From Nitrospirota bacterium (GTDB lineage Bacteria; Nitrospirota; Thermodesulfovibrionia; Thermodesulfovibrionales; UBA6898), in assembly GCA_021814475.1 (NCBI GenBank), contig JAKAIE010000032.1, forward strand, positions 1 through 35,443: a DNA stretch of 35,443 nt, given 5' to 3'. Below, one piece after another: positions 15,564 through 23,174 of this stretch. The number at the start of each line of letters is the position of its first letter. Within the stretch, counting starts at the first letter, position 1. A model generated the notes under the pieces. It saw nothing but the letters and a program-made list of their open reading frames with translations, did not search any database and had not been told where the DNA came from. The position numbers and the translations under genes were made by a program.

Positions 15564-17054
15564 ATGGTAGAAGAGCATACGGAAGATATTACTGATAACG
15601 CGGGATCTGCCGACGCTGCGGGCGGGAGTGAGAGCTTCGCCGAGTTGCTGGAAAAGAGCAGCAGGCCTTCGGAACGGCTGTCGCCGGGTCAGAAGGTAAA
15701 GGCCGAGGTGGTCAGCATATCCGGGGATCTTGTATATATAGACCTGGCGGGCAAGAGCGAGGGAGTCATTGATCTCGCCGAGTTCACTGACAAGGATGGC
15801 AATGTGACGGTGAAGGCCGGCGACAGCATCGAGGCATACTTCGTCAATGTGCAGAACGGCGTCAGGAAGCTGACGACGCTCCTTAACGGTTATTCTGCGG
15901 ACAGCCTCAACTCGATCCGGAGTGCCTTTGAAGCCGGCGTCCCGGTCAACGGAGACGTCAGACGCGAGGTGAAGGGCGGCTTCGAGGTGACGGTCGGAGG
16001 GGTCAGGTGTTTCTGTCCCTTTTCCCAGATCGACCTGAGGGGCGGTCGCGAAGGTGGTATCTATCTCGGGAGCACCTTCCCGTTTAAGGTCATCGAGTTC
16101 GGCGAAAACGGCAAGAACGTCATAGTATCGAGAAGGGCGGTTCTCGAGCGCGAGAGGCTGGAGAAACTTGACCAGCTCAAGTCCACCCTTTCTGTAGGCA
16201 TGGAGATCCAGGCGACAGTGGTGTCTCTCCAGAAATTCGGCGCATTTGTCGACCTGGGAGGGGTGGAAGGCCTTGTCCCTGTGAGCGAACTGGCATGGGA
16301 GCGCGTCGGCAAGCCGGCGGACGTCCTGTCGGTCGGCCAGAAGGTCACCGTCAAGATCATCTCTCTGGATTGGGAGAAGAACCGGCTGACCCTCAGCCTG
16401 AAGGCGATGCAGCCCGATCCCTGGAGCACAGTTGCAGCCCGTTATTCCCCTGACAGCAAGGTGCCAGGGACGATCACGCGTCTCACCTCTTTCGGCGCCT
16501 TTGTGCGGCTGGAACCGGGGATCGAGGGGCTTGTGCATATCTCCAATCTCGGCGCCGGAAGGAGAATCAACCATCCCAAAGAGGTGGTCGAAGCAGGGCA
16601 GACTGTCGAGGCCTATGTCCTGTCGGTTGACCCCGCGAACAGGAAGATATCCCTGTCGCTGCAGCCGAAGGTTGAGCCTAAGAAGATAGAGCTTCCGAAT
16701 GTCGGAGATTTGCTCGACGGTGTCGTTGACAAGGTGATGCCTTTCGGTGTCTTTGTGAAGATGAAAAACGGACTGTCAGGCCTTATCCCGAATGCGGAGA
16801 CAGGCACCCCGGCGGGCACTGATCTGAAAAAGGTCTTCCCTGCGGGGATGGCGATCCAGACAGTGGTGACAGAGGTGGACACCTCAAGCAATAAGATACG
16901 TCTCAGCAAAAAGGCTATTCAGGAAAAGGCAGCCCAGGACGAATACGACGAATACCTGGAGTCCGCGAGGAAGGTAGAGAAGTCGTCCGGTGGGTTCGGC
17001 AGCCTCGGCGAGATCCTGAAGGCGAAAATGGAGGAGAAAAAACAGCTCAGCTGA
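15564..17054 (+). CDS. S1-domain RNA-binding protein, ribosomal protein S1-like
   Basis: Protein of 496 aa with five S1 (OB-fold) repeats, near residues 40-100, 120-195, 207-280, 295-365 and 383-450. Repeats 3 and 4 are the best conserved (VVSLQKFGAFVDLGGVEGLVPVSELAW; TRLTSFGAFVRLEPGIEGLVHISNL). Ribosomal protein S1 delivers mRNA to the 30S subunit, but full-length S1 has six repeats, so this may be a shorter S1 or an S1-like paralogue. An acidic N-terminal tail precedes repeat 1. The ATG at 15564 is chosen since GAGGT lies eight bases upstream; a GTG at 15549 has its ribosome-binding site too close. Its 3' end overlaps that of the convergent P-loop gene by eight bases. Confidence 0.88.
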   Translation: MVEEHTEDITDNAGSADAAGGSESFAELLEKSSRPSERLSPGQKVKAEVVSISGDLVYIDLAGKSEGVIDLAEFTDKDGNVTVKAGDSIEAYFVNVQNGVRKLTTLLNGYSADSLNSIRSAFEAGVPVNGDVRREVKGGFEVTVGGVRCFCPFSQIDLRGGREGGIYLGSTFPFKVIEFGENGKNVIVSRRAVLERERLEKLDQLKSTLSVGMEIQATVVSLQKFGAFVDLGGVEGLVPVSELAWERVGKPADVLSVGQKVTVKIISLDWEKNRLTLSLKAMQPDPWSTVAARYSPDSKVPGTITRLTSFGAFVRLEPGIEGLVHISNLGAGRRINHPKEVVEAGQTVEAYVLSVDPANRKISLSLQPKVEPKKIELPNVGDLLDGVVDKVMPFGVFVKMKNGLSGLIPNAETGTPAGTDLKKVFPAGMAIQTVVTEVDTSSNKIRLSKKAIQEKAAQDEYDEYLESARKVEKSSGGFGSLGEILKAKMEEKKQLS

Positions 17055-17604
17055 AAATGCCGGGCTCGTTCTTCCCGAAGATGCCGCAGGCAGCTACGGC
17101 GAGCGCCTTGTCTACCGTAAAGGCGCCGTCGTGGTGCAGATCGATGATAATATCCATCTTTTCGATCAGTTTCCCCATGTATTTCATACACCCGACTATC
17201 TGAATCACCTGGATATGCTCCGCGTCGAGGAGCCGGCCAATCTGCTCCATCTGCTCGGCGCTTCGGCCGTAGATCTCATCAATGATCAGGATGATGTCTG
17301 AGGAGGCGTCGAAGAGCGCAGAGATATCTTCCACAAGACTCAGGTCACCCTTGAGGGACCTGATATACTGCAGGTATTTTTCGAAGCTTCCCGGCCGTCG
17401 TTTGCCCTCATAATCGAGCGGGTTCCCGATGTAGTACACGTTCGGATTGTCCCGGACCGCCTTCATCGTATTGGTGATCTTGCCGACGCCCTGGATGCCC
17501 CGGATCAGGATATTCTTATGCGAGGACATCGCGATCCGTATATTGCCGGGGTTGTCCTGGGTGAAGTGTTTTTCCGTATCGTTCTGTGCTGGGAACTCAG
17601 TCAT
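17047..17604 (-). CDS. Unknown P-loop protein with atypical Walker A
   Basis: A 185-aa protein I do not recognise by name. A Walker A-like loop (RGIQGVGKITN) lies near residue 37, and a Walker B-like strand ends IILIIDE near residue 107. The residue after the P-loop Lys is Ile rather than Ser/Thr, with Thr one position later, so magnesium coordination would be unusual. Between them is a segment with YYIGNPLDYEGKRRPGSF. The C-terminal half has a CMKYMGKLIEKMDIIIDLHHDGAF segment. It follows alanine dehydrogenase in the same direction, so co-transcription is likely. The ATG at 17604 is chosen; a GTG at 17652 overlapping the ald stop (GTGA) is possible but would add a non-conserved-looking 16-residue tail. 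A TACAAT hexamer (17614-17619) also precedes the ATG. An ATP-dependent regulatory or sensing role is speculation. Confidence 0.7.
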   Translation of the reverse strand: MTEFPAQNDTEKHFTQDNPGNIRIAMSSHKNILIRGIQGVGKITNTMKAVRDNPNVYYIGNPLDYEGKRRPGSFEKYLQYIRSLKGDLSLVEDISALFDASSDIILIIDEIYGRSAEQMEQIGRLLDAEHIQVIQIVGCMKYMGKLIEKMDIIIDLHHDGAFTVDKALAVAACGIFGKNEPGIFS

Positions 17605-17648
17605 ATTGCTTTCATTGTAACATTGAAGGCCTATTTTTGGCCCGCGAT

Positions 17649-18746
17649 TCACGGCAGGTCCGCAACCCCGATGCCCAGAGAACCGGCGAGCCCCCTATGC
17701 ACGATCCTGCCGCGGTAGGTGTTCAGACCGCTTCTGATTTCCTCATCATGCCGTATCGCCTCTTCGATTCCCCTGTCGGCCAGCAGGGCAATATAGGGCA
17801 ATGTGGCGTTTGTCAGCGCAAGCGTGGCTGTCTTTGGATACGCCCCGGGCATGTTGGCGACAGTATAATGGATTACGCCGTCGACCGCATATACCGGGTT
17901 GTCGTGAGTCGTGGGGCGGGAGGTCTCGGCGCAGCCCCCCTGGTCTATCGAGACATCAACTATCACCGAGCCTTTCTTCATCTCCCGCAGCAACTCCCGG
18001 GGTATGAGGACAGGGGTCCTTCCTCCTGGCACGAGGGCTGCGCCGATAACCAGGTCTGCAAGTGGAATCTCTTCCCGGATCGAGAAGGTGGTGGAGGGGA
18101 GTGTCTTGACGCGGCCCCGGAAGAGTTCATCGACCTTCTGCAGGGTGTCGAGGCCCCTGCTTATGACGAGCGTATCCATCCCGAGGCCTATGCTGATGCG
18201 TGCTGCGTTGGTGCCGACTACCCCTGCCCCGAGGATAACGGCCCTTGCCGGCTTGACGCCCGCAGCCCCCGGCGCCAGGATGCCCGCCCCTCCATGGATA
18301 CGCTGCAGATAAAAAGAACCGACGACCGGCGCCATTCTTCCGGCGATCTCGCTCATCGGCGCCAGAAGAGGAAGCGCGCCTCCATGCTCTACGGTTTCAT
18401 ACCCTACGGCGGTGATATTTTTTTCGAGGAGCAGGTCAATCAGATCTTTGTTCGGGGCAAGATGCAGGAACGTAAAAAGGGCCTGCCCGTCGCGGAAAAG
18501 TCCAAACTCCTCAGGCAGAGGCTCTTTTACCTTCACGAGGAGTTCGCAGGACTCGAAGAGAGGTTTGCGCTCCAGTATATCCGCACCGGCCTCGAGATAG
18601 GCGATGTCCGGAAACCCGCTTCCCTCTCCCGCCCCGCGTTCCACGAGCACTGTGTGACCTTTTTTTTTCAGCTCCCTCGCTCCGGCGGGGGTTATCCCCA
18701 CCCTGTATTCCTCCTTTTTGATTTCCCTGGGGATCCCTATGATCAT
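17649..18746 (-). CDS. ald: Alanine dehydrogenase
   Basis: NAD-dependent enzyme interconverting alanine and pyruvate plus ammonia; 365 aa, normal length. The N-terminal AlaDh_PNT domain begins MIIGIPREIKKEEYRVGITP, with the substrate-binding Arg in that motif, the catalytic Lys in LLVKVKEPLPEE (about residue 74) and the catalytic His in FTFLHLAPN (about 95). The NAD-binding Rossmann region includes VILGAGVVGTNAARISIGLGMDT, and the closing DVSIDQGGCAETSRPTTHDNPVY motif is diagnostic. It starts one base after the stop of the host-attachment-type gene and overlaps a possible GTG start of the next gene. Transcription is probably from the strong promoter at 19255-19283. It could recycle ammonia or balance pyruvate in an anaerobe, but that is inference. 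Confidence 0.96.
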   Translation of the reverse strand: MIIGIPREIKKEEYRVGITPAGARELKKKGHTVLVERGAGEGSGFPDIAYLEAGADILERKPLFESCELLVKVKEPLPEEFGLFRDGQALFTFLHLAPNKDLIDLLLEKNITAVGYETVEHGGALPLLAPMSEIAGRMAPVVGSFYLQRIHGGAGILAPGAAGVKPARAVILGAGVVGTNAARISIGLGMDTLVISRGLDTLQKVDELFRGRVKTLPSTTFSIREEIPLADLVIGAALVPGGRTPVLIPRELLREMKKGSVIVDVSIDQGGCAETSRPTTHDNPVYAVDGVIHYTVANMPGAYPKTATLALTNATLPYIALLADRGIEEAIRHDEEIRSGLNTYRGRIVHRGLAGSLGIGVADLP

Positions 18747-18747
18747 C

Positions 18748-19182
18748 CTAATGGAAGTGACCGAGGAGCTCGGACTTGCCGGTTCTGGTCAGATCGGCGG
18801 CAATATTCTTTTCGAGTTTCTCCCTGACGGCCGGCGTCAGATTTTCGAGGATCTGGTTGTTGATCTTTCCGGCAGCAGCCAGGTACCATCCGTCACAGCC
18901 GTTCCTCCCGACAAGTTCGTTTATGTCCCGTGATATCAGCTTTGCTATCCTTTTTGAGTTTTCCGTTTCGATGTTGTGGTCCTCGCCGGAACCGGTGGCT
19001 GTGCCGGCCCAGGGCTTGCCGAATCTCCCGGCCTTATCGCTCAGCCTTTCGGAGAACTTCCAGTGCCCGTCGAGGGAATCAAAACTCTCTATCAGCTGTA
19101 CCCGTGCGCTCTCCTCTGGCGCTTTCGTCACCCTGTAAGCCTTGAAGTGTCCCAGGTCTGCCGTGATAATGATCTTGTTCAT
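18748..19182 (-). CDS. Host-attachment-type protein (AtsE-like family)
   Basis: A 144-aa protein with the features of the family named after plant-attachment genes (host attachment protein, AtsE-like): a beta-strand start (KIIITADLGHFKAYRV), a GHWKFSERLSDKAGRFG motif, and a C-terminal part with ISRDINELVGRNGCDGWYLAAAGKINNQILENLTPAVREKL. The name reflects the first studied member and does not prove a host interaction; the family is widespread in free-living bacteria, and the fold resembles release-factor-like domains. The ribosome-binding site GGGAGG lies seven bases before the ATG. It is the first gene in an operon with ald and the P-loop protein and has a good promoter upstream. Assignment is from motif memory, so moderate confidence. 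Confidence 0.75.
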   Translation of the reverse strand: MNKIIITADLGHFKAYRVTKAPEESARVQLIESFDSLDGHWKFSERLSDKAGRFGKPWAGTATGSGEDHNIETENSKRIAKLISRDINELVGRNGCDGWYLAAAGKINNQILENLTPAVREKLEKNIAADLTRTGKSELLGHFH

Positions 19183-19254
19183 GGTTCATCCTCCCTTCAT
19201 ACGAAACGTCCTGCACCCCTGGACAGGGTTCTGCTTCCCATGCCTCCTGATTAC

Positions 19255-19283
19255 ATTATAGGGGATCTCCGGGTACCTGGCAA
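19255..19283 (-). promoter_or_regulatory. Strong sigma-70 promoter for the attachment-protein/ald operon
   Basis: On the minus strand, TTGCCA (19278-19283), a 17-base spacer and a perfect TATAAT (19255-19260). Eleven of twelve consensus positions match with ideal spacing. It gives a leader of about 65 bases to the ATG at 19182. Confidence 0.75.
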
Positions 19284-19424
19284 TACCGTTCATGGGCGCA
19301 GCTGTCACTTTTTTCGGCAATTCCGCTGTCTTCGAAAGCGCGCCGGCAAATCATTTAGTTGGCAGGCAGGCGGCTGCCGTACAGAACATATTTAACGAGA
19401 ATTATCTTCCGTGGAGTGAGAAGC

Positions 19425-19452
19425 AAAAAAAAGGGGGGCGTTTCCGCCCCCC
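19425..19452 (-). terminator. Rho-independent terminator of the porin operon
   Basis: Read on the minus strand, a perfect 8-bp stem (GGGGGGCG / CGCCCCCC) with a four-base GAAA loop is followed by eight T residues (19425-19432). It sits 17 bases after the porin stop and is a textbook intrinsic terminator. Confidence 0.92.
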
Positions 19453-19469
19453 CTTTGGGAATGCAGTGG

Positions 19470-21089
19470 CTAGAACGTCACGTCAAACGTGAAGTATATG
19501 TCGTGGGCGTTCTTTACAGGAGGCAGCAGCTGGGTCCCTGACGGGTCCATCGTGTTCAGGCTGTTGATCTCCTTGGGTGCGCCGACCCAGTTGTTGCTGC
19601 CGGTATACTTGAAACTGTAGTACTGGTAGCCGAGTCTTACGAAGGTGCTGCCCTTTTTGGAAAACGGTTTCTGCTTCAACTCCTGGATGATATAGGTCTC
19701 GTAGACGTCGCCGCGTGTGCCGAGCTTCGAGGTCCAGATATCATCAGCTGCCGGGACCATGCCTATCCAGTTCTTTGATCCGTGGTTGTACTCAAAGCCG
19801 ACCTTGGTGCGGGTCGTGGGGAAATCATACCGTCCGCCGAGATAGAAGGCCGAGCCGGTATGGCTGTCCGTGCTGGGTGCATCGTTGAGCAGTCCGAATC
19901 CCGCGGTCTGGAACGCTCCGCCGTTGATCTGGTAGAACGGCAGGGCGAAGGCCTGGTCGTTCGGATGCGTTTTGCTGATCGCCCCTGAGGCGAACAGGTT
20001 CAGGTTGCCTATGCCGAGCTTCGGGAATTCTGCCATAACAACACCGCCAAACCAGTCGATATCGCCTAAATTGACGGATACCGGCATCTGCTGGCCGAAG
20101 AAATTCACGCCGTCAGAGGGAACGTTGAAAATATTGTACCCGCGCTGCCACTGCAACTCGGCATGGAGATTGTCGGTGTCGACCGGGACGATCTGAATGC
20201 CCAGGAAATCGGTGTCCTTCAGCTTTGTCGGTGACAGGGAATTCTGGAAGCCGCTATCAAAGCCCCTGCCGTAGCAGATCTTCGCGTAGGCGCCAGGAAG
20301 GCTGTCAATGTCAGGCGCAACGCCGAAGGTAAGGCCGTCGAACGCATAATCCACAAGGATGGACGGAATTCCCCCATTGCCGACCTTCTCCGTATTCTGC
20401 CTCAGGTTCGAGGGAACGCCGCCTGTTGAAGGCCGCCTGCCGACTGAAAACCATACCGGCGCGCCTGCGATGTTCGACCATGTTGCATACGCCTGGTCGA
20501 CGCGGAGGGCGTTGTCTGACGGAAAGTGGCCGACGACGCCGTCATATATTCCGAAGGCCCTGTCCGCAAAGAAACCGCTGACAGGAGTGTCGGTCTCATG
20601 ACCCCAGACCTTGTACATGAGCAGGCGGGCCTTTACCGTGACGTCTTCAGTTGCGTGCGCCTTCATATTCAGGCCAAAACGGTTGAAGAGGACCGTGTTG
20701 TTCTTGGCGGTGAAGCCGGGCTGACCCTGCGAAAGGAAGCCCATCGACATTCCCGGCTGAGGATAGTTCGGTATCGTCGTGACCGCATTGGGGTTGTACT
20801 GCATGTAGTCATGCACCTTGCCCCTGAGTGAATCCATCCGGAAGCGGTAGTCTCCGCCGAGTTCAAGCCACGACGGCGCTGTGGCCTTTTCGACCTTCTT
20901 CTCTACACGCGTGAGCTTTTCTTCCCGCGTGGTGTCGTTCTTCTTCATGTCGTTCAGCTGCTGCTTCAGCGCCTCGAGTTCCCGCGCCATGCTGTCGATC
21001 TTCTGCATCAGGTCGGCCTGATCGGCCGCGAAGACAGGCATTGGCAGAAGAAGCGCCACGCTGAGGAGTGCCGCAAAAAATAGTCTCAT
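19470..21089 (-). CDS. Outer-membrane porin of the DUF3373 type
   Basis: Predicted beta-barrel outer-membrane protein of 539 aa. A signal peptide (LFFAALLSVALLLPMPVFAA) is followed by a coiled coil (residues about 25-65: MQKIDSMARELEALKQQLNDMKK and the following charged repeat), as in trimeric porins. The body has alternating amphipathic strands and aromatic girdle patterns (WLELGGDYRFRMDSLRG, FLGIQIVPVDTDNLHAELQWQRGYNIF), ending in a C-terminal Phe (IYFTFDVTF), a BAM-recognition feature. The start is ATG 21089, with GGAGG just before it; an ATG at 21104 is inside the ribosome-binding region. It follows the small periplasmic protein gene by 34 bases in the same operon and ends just before a strong terminator. 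The DUF3373 assignment is from recall. Substrate unknown. Confidence 0.85.
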   Translation of the reverse strand: MRLFFAALLSVALLLPMPVFAADQADLMQKIDSMARELEALKQQLNDMKKNDTTREEKLTRVEKKVEKATAPSWLELGGDYRFRMDSLRGKVHDYMQYNPNAVTTIPNYPQPGMSMGFLSQGQPGFTAKNNTVLFNRFGLNMKAHATEDVTVKARLLMYKVWGHETDTPVSGFFADRAFGIYDGVVGHFPSDNALRVDQAYATWSNIAGAPVWFSVGRRPSTGGVPSNLRQNTEKVGNGGIPSILVDYAFDGLTFGVAPDIDSLPGAYAKICYGRGFDSGFQNSLSPTKLKDTDFLGIQIVPVDTDNLHAELQWQRGYNIFNVPSDGVNFFGQQMPVSVNLGDIDWFGGVVMAEFPKLGIGNLNLFASGAISKTHPNDQAFALPFYQINGGAFQTAGFGLLNDAPSTDSHTGSAFYLGGRYDFPTTRTKVGFEYNHGSKNWIGMVPAADDIWTSKLGTRGDVYETYIIQELKQKPFSKKGSTFVRLGYQYYSFKYTGSNNWVGAPKEINSLNTMDPSGTQLLPPVKNAHDIYFTFDVTF

Positions 21090-21123
21090 TCCTTTTCCTC
21101 CCATTTTTTTATATATTTGAGCC

Positions 21124-21441
21124 TTAGCAACCAGGTTTTGTGCCTCTCAGGTCGTTGCCGTCGAGGAGAAGCATCTTGCCGCCTTCCTCGGTGTACCTGA
21201 TCTTGACCTCATCGCCCTTGAAGAGCCGGTCGTCGAGCTTCTCCAACGCCTTGTCGCTCTTGATCGTGAAGGTCATCTCTTTGCCGTCGTCTGCGGTGAC
21301 CGTTACTGTTTTTGCATCGAGATCGTAACTCTTGATCTTCCCCTTGACGTTGATTTTGTCTGCCGCTATCGCCACGCCAGCTACAAGCATGAGACAGCAG
21401 GCGACCAGCATAAGCACTGCCATGATCCTTGCCTTTTTCAT
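21124..21441 (-). CDS. Small exported protein of unknown function
   Basis: A 105-aa protein with a clear signal peptide (ARIMAVLMLVACCLMLVAGVAIAA). The mature part is about 80 residues with alternating strands (KINVKGKIKSYDLDAKTVTVTADDGKEMTFTI), reminiscent of a small OB-like or DUF5666-like beta domain. It lacks the His/Met/Trp cluster of the copper chaperone CusF. It ends in a lone Cys (RGTKPGC). AAGGAGG precedes the ATG. The gene lies directly upstream of the porin and shares its promoter at 21587-21615, so a periplasmic role linked to the porin or to envelope ion handling is plausible but unproven. The signal peptide contains Cys-Cys but no lipobox at the cleavage region. Confidence 0.75.
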   Translation of the reverse strand: MKKARIMAVLMLVACCLMLVAGVAIAADKINVKGKIKSYDLDAKTVTVTADDGKEMTFTIKSDKALEKLDDRLFKGDEVKIRYTEEGGKMLLLDGNDLRGTKPGC

Positions 21442-21755
21442 AACTTCCTCCTTTCTTTGTGATGTTCTTGTAAGAGCAGAATGCTCAATTATATTGCCTT
21501 GTAACTATCGCGAAAGCCTGGTCGCCGGGACAAACAGCTATCGCTGATATTACCGCTTTTTACCCCGGTTTTTTCAGTACGTTTACAGGATAAACTATAC
21601 AAAATGCAATGTCAACAGAATTCTAAACAATACTGTTACGCATTATATAGTATGCGTATGCAGAGATGGCTATATGAGGGGCGTATGGCTGCAGCGTATT
21701 TTGCGCATCAAAACGGACTTTATCTGTGCTATTATCGATGTACTTCGGAGGAGGC
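21442..21755. other. Intergenic region with the divergent control signals
   Basis: This 314-base AT-rich stretch separates the minus-strand periplasmic protein/porin operon from the plus-strand HAD gene. It holds the minus-strand promoter given separately. On the plus side I see only a TATTAT (21730-21735) with a poorly spaced TTGCGC, so the HAD promoter is unresolved. No gene, RNA fold or repeat of note was found. Confidence 0.6.
21587..21615 (-). promoter_or_regulatory. Promoter of the periplasmic protein/porin operon
   Basis: On the minus strand, a perfect TTGACA (21610-21615), a 17-base spacer and TATCCT (21587-21592). The leader would be about 140 bases before the ATG at 21441, long enough to hold regulation. 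Confidence 0.65.
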
Positions 21756-22409
21756 ATGATCAGACTCATAATGTTCGATCTCGACGGGACGCTCGTCGAT
21801 ACTGCGCTTGATCTTACAAACGCCCTTAATTACGCCATAGAACCGTATGATATTCCCGAACTGACGGTTGCCCGAACAATCAGCCTTGTGGGGGAGGGGG
21901 TCTCGAAGCTGGTAGCCAGGGTAGTTAAAGGCTATGATCCCTTGATCTATGATGCGGTTCTTGACCGGTTTACAGGCTATTATGCGGAACACCTCACTGA
22001 TGCTTCCCTGCCCTATCCGGGTGTCGCGGAGACGCTGCAGGGGCTGGAAGGCAGAAAAAAGGCGGTTGTCTCGAACAAGAGGGAGGCCATGTCGAAGCGT
22101 CTGCTGGCTGACCTCGGTCTCCTGGACTATTTCGACCTGGTCCTCGGGAGCGACAGCGTCGATGAGAACAAACCATCCCCAAAACCGCTCCTGCATGCAA
22201 TAGGGGCACTTTCGAGCCTGCCGGAGGAGTCGGTCATGGTGGGCGACAGCGACTTCGATATACTGGCGGGGCGATCGGCCGGCGTGAAGACTGTCGCGGT
22301 TTCATACGGGTTCAGGCCCGTGGAGTCCCTGAGAGACGCGGATTTTATCATTGGTTCGATGGCAGAACTGCCGGCACTCCTCTTCCGGCTGGACGCGGAA
22401 GAGAGCTGA
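21756..22409 (+). CDS. HAD-family phosphatase, phosphoglycolate phosphatase-like
   Basis: Cytoplasmic HAD hydrolase of 217 aa, probably acting on phosphoglycolate or a similar small phosphate ester. Motif I is FDLDGTLVDT (nucleophile Asp8, acid Asp10), motif II is in the KAVVSNKR region (Ser), motif III uses the Lys of KPSPKPLLHAIG, and motif IV is MVGDSDFDILAGRSAG. The cap domain lies between motifs I and II as in the Gph/PGPase subgroup. GGAGGAGG sits just before the ATG at 21756, which makes this start preferable to an in-frame ATG at 21726. The methyltransferase gene follows after two bases. HAD enzymes are promiscuous, so the named substrate is a likelihood only. Confidence 0.88.
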   Translation: MIRLIMFDLDGTLVDTALDLTNALNYAIEPYDIPELTVARTISLVGEGVSKLVARVVKGYDPLIYDAVLDRFTGYYAEHLTDASLPYPGVAETLQGLEGRKKAVVSNKREAMSKRLLADLGLLDYFDLVLGSDSVDENKPSPKPLLHAIGALSSLPEESVMVGDSDFDILAGRSAGVKTVAVSYGFRPVESLRDADFIIGSMAELPALLFRLDAEES

Positions 22410-22411
22410 CC

Positions 22412-23128
22412 GTGGAGACGACTCTCGACTGGATACGCGACATACGCCTCTACCAGCATAAAAACGGGTATCGCTTCTCTGTCGATGCGCTCCTGCTTTA
22501 TGCCTTCGTGAACATGAAGCATGTGCACCGGGCAGTTGACCTGGGGACGGGATCTGGGATTATCGGCCTCCTGGTAGCGAAGAAATACGCCGGGGCGAGG
22601 GTGCAGCTCGTTGAGCTTCAGGAGTCCCTCTACCGGCTTGCGGCCAGAAATATCGGGCTGAACGGGCTCGGAGACCGGGTATCCCTGATGAATGCCGACA
22701 TAAAGGAGGTGAGGGGCCTGCTTGAACCCCATGCCTGCGATCTTGTCGTCTCGAATCCGCCGTTCCGCAAGCCCGCAACCGGCCGCATCAGCTGCGGGGA
22801 GGAGAAGGCTGTGGCCCGTCATGAGCTGAAGATAAAGCTCCCGGACCTCGCCGGGGCGGCGTCCTGGCTCCTGAAAGGAAAGGGGAGGTTCTTCATGATC
22901 TTCCACCCGGACAGGCTGATCGAGGTGATCGACACCCTCAGGGAGCATAACCTCGAACCCAAACGGCTCCGCTTCGTGCATAACGATACGGGTTCGGTCT
23001 CGAAAATATTCATGATCGAGGCTGTAAAGGATGGCAGACCCGGCCTGAAGCTGGACCGGCCGCTCTTTCTCTACGGCCCTGACGGCAACTATACGGAAGA
23101 AGTGAGAAGGATGTACGATGTGAGGTAG
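22412..23128 (+). CDS. SAM-dependent methyltransferase, TrmN6/YfiC-like
   Basis: A 238-aa Rossmann-fold methyltransferase. Motif I is VDLGTGSGIIGLLVAKK (residues about 42-58), and the NPPF motif (LVVSNPPFRKP, about 112) marks N6-adenine or N5-glutamine methyltransferases. The front segment YQHKNGYRFSVDALLLYAFV matches tRNA1(Val)-A37 N6-methyltransferases (YfiC/TrmN6), which recognise a tRNA adenine. The start is GTG at 22412, two bases after the HAD stop, so the genes are translationally linked. Length is normal for the family (about 240). A strong hairpin follows the stop. tRNA modification is the likeliest role, not proven by sequence. Confidence 0.85.
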   Translation: METTLDWIRDIRLYQHKNGYRFSVDALLLYAFVNMKHVHRAVDLGTGSGIIGLLVAKKYAGARVQLVELQESLYRLAARNIGLNGLGDRVSLMNADIKEVRGLLEPHACDLVVSNPPFRKPATGRISCGEEKAVARHELKIKLPDLAGAASWLLKGKGRFFMIFHPDRLIEVIDTLREHNLEPKRLRFVHNDTGSVSKIFMIEAVKDGRPGLKLDRPLFLYGPDGNYTEEVRRMYDVR

Positions 23129-23131
23129 TTG

Positions 23132-23168
23132 CGGCCGGTTCTGCGCCTGTGCGGTGCAGAACCGGCCG
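23132..23168. terminator. Strong hairpin between convergent genes
   Basis: A perfect 13-bp inverted repeat (CGGCCGGTTCTGC / GCAGAACCGGCCG) with an 11-base loop lies between the methyltransferase stop (23128) and the convergent PLP-enzyme stop (23175). There is no T-run on either strand. Its position fits a two-way terminator or a 3'-end stabiliser. Confidence 0.65.
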
Positions 23169-23174
23169 GGTAGG

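Noticed and set aside
15468-16574. 368-aa minus-strand open frame
   Set aside because: It is antisense to S1 repeats in the plus-strand gene and has no motif of its own.
17586-18827. 413-aa plus-strand open frame
   Set aside because: It is antisense to alanine dehydrogenase, where all catalytic motifs are read on the minus strand.
19361-19378. Small GGCAG/CTGCC repeat near the porin terminator
   Set aside because: The stem is only 5 bp in GC-rich sequence and is likely chance.
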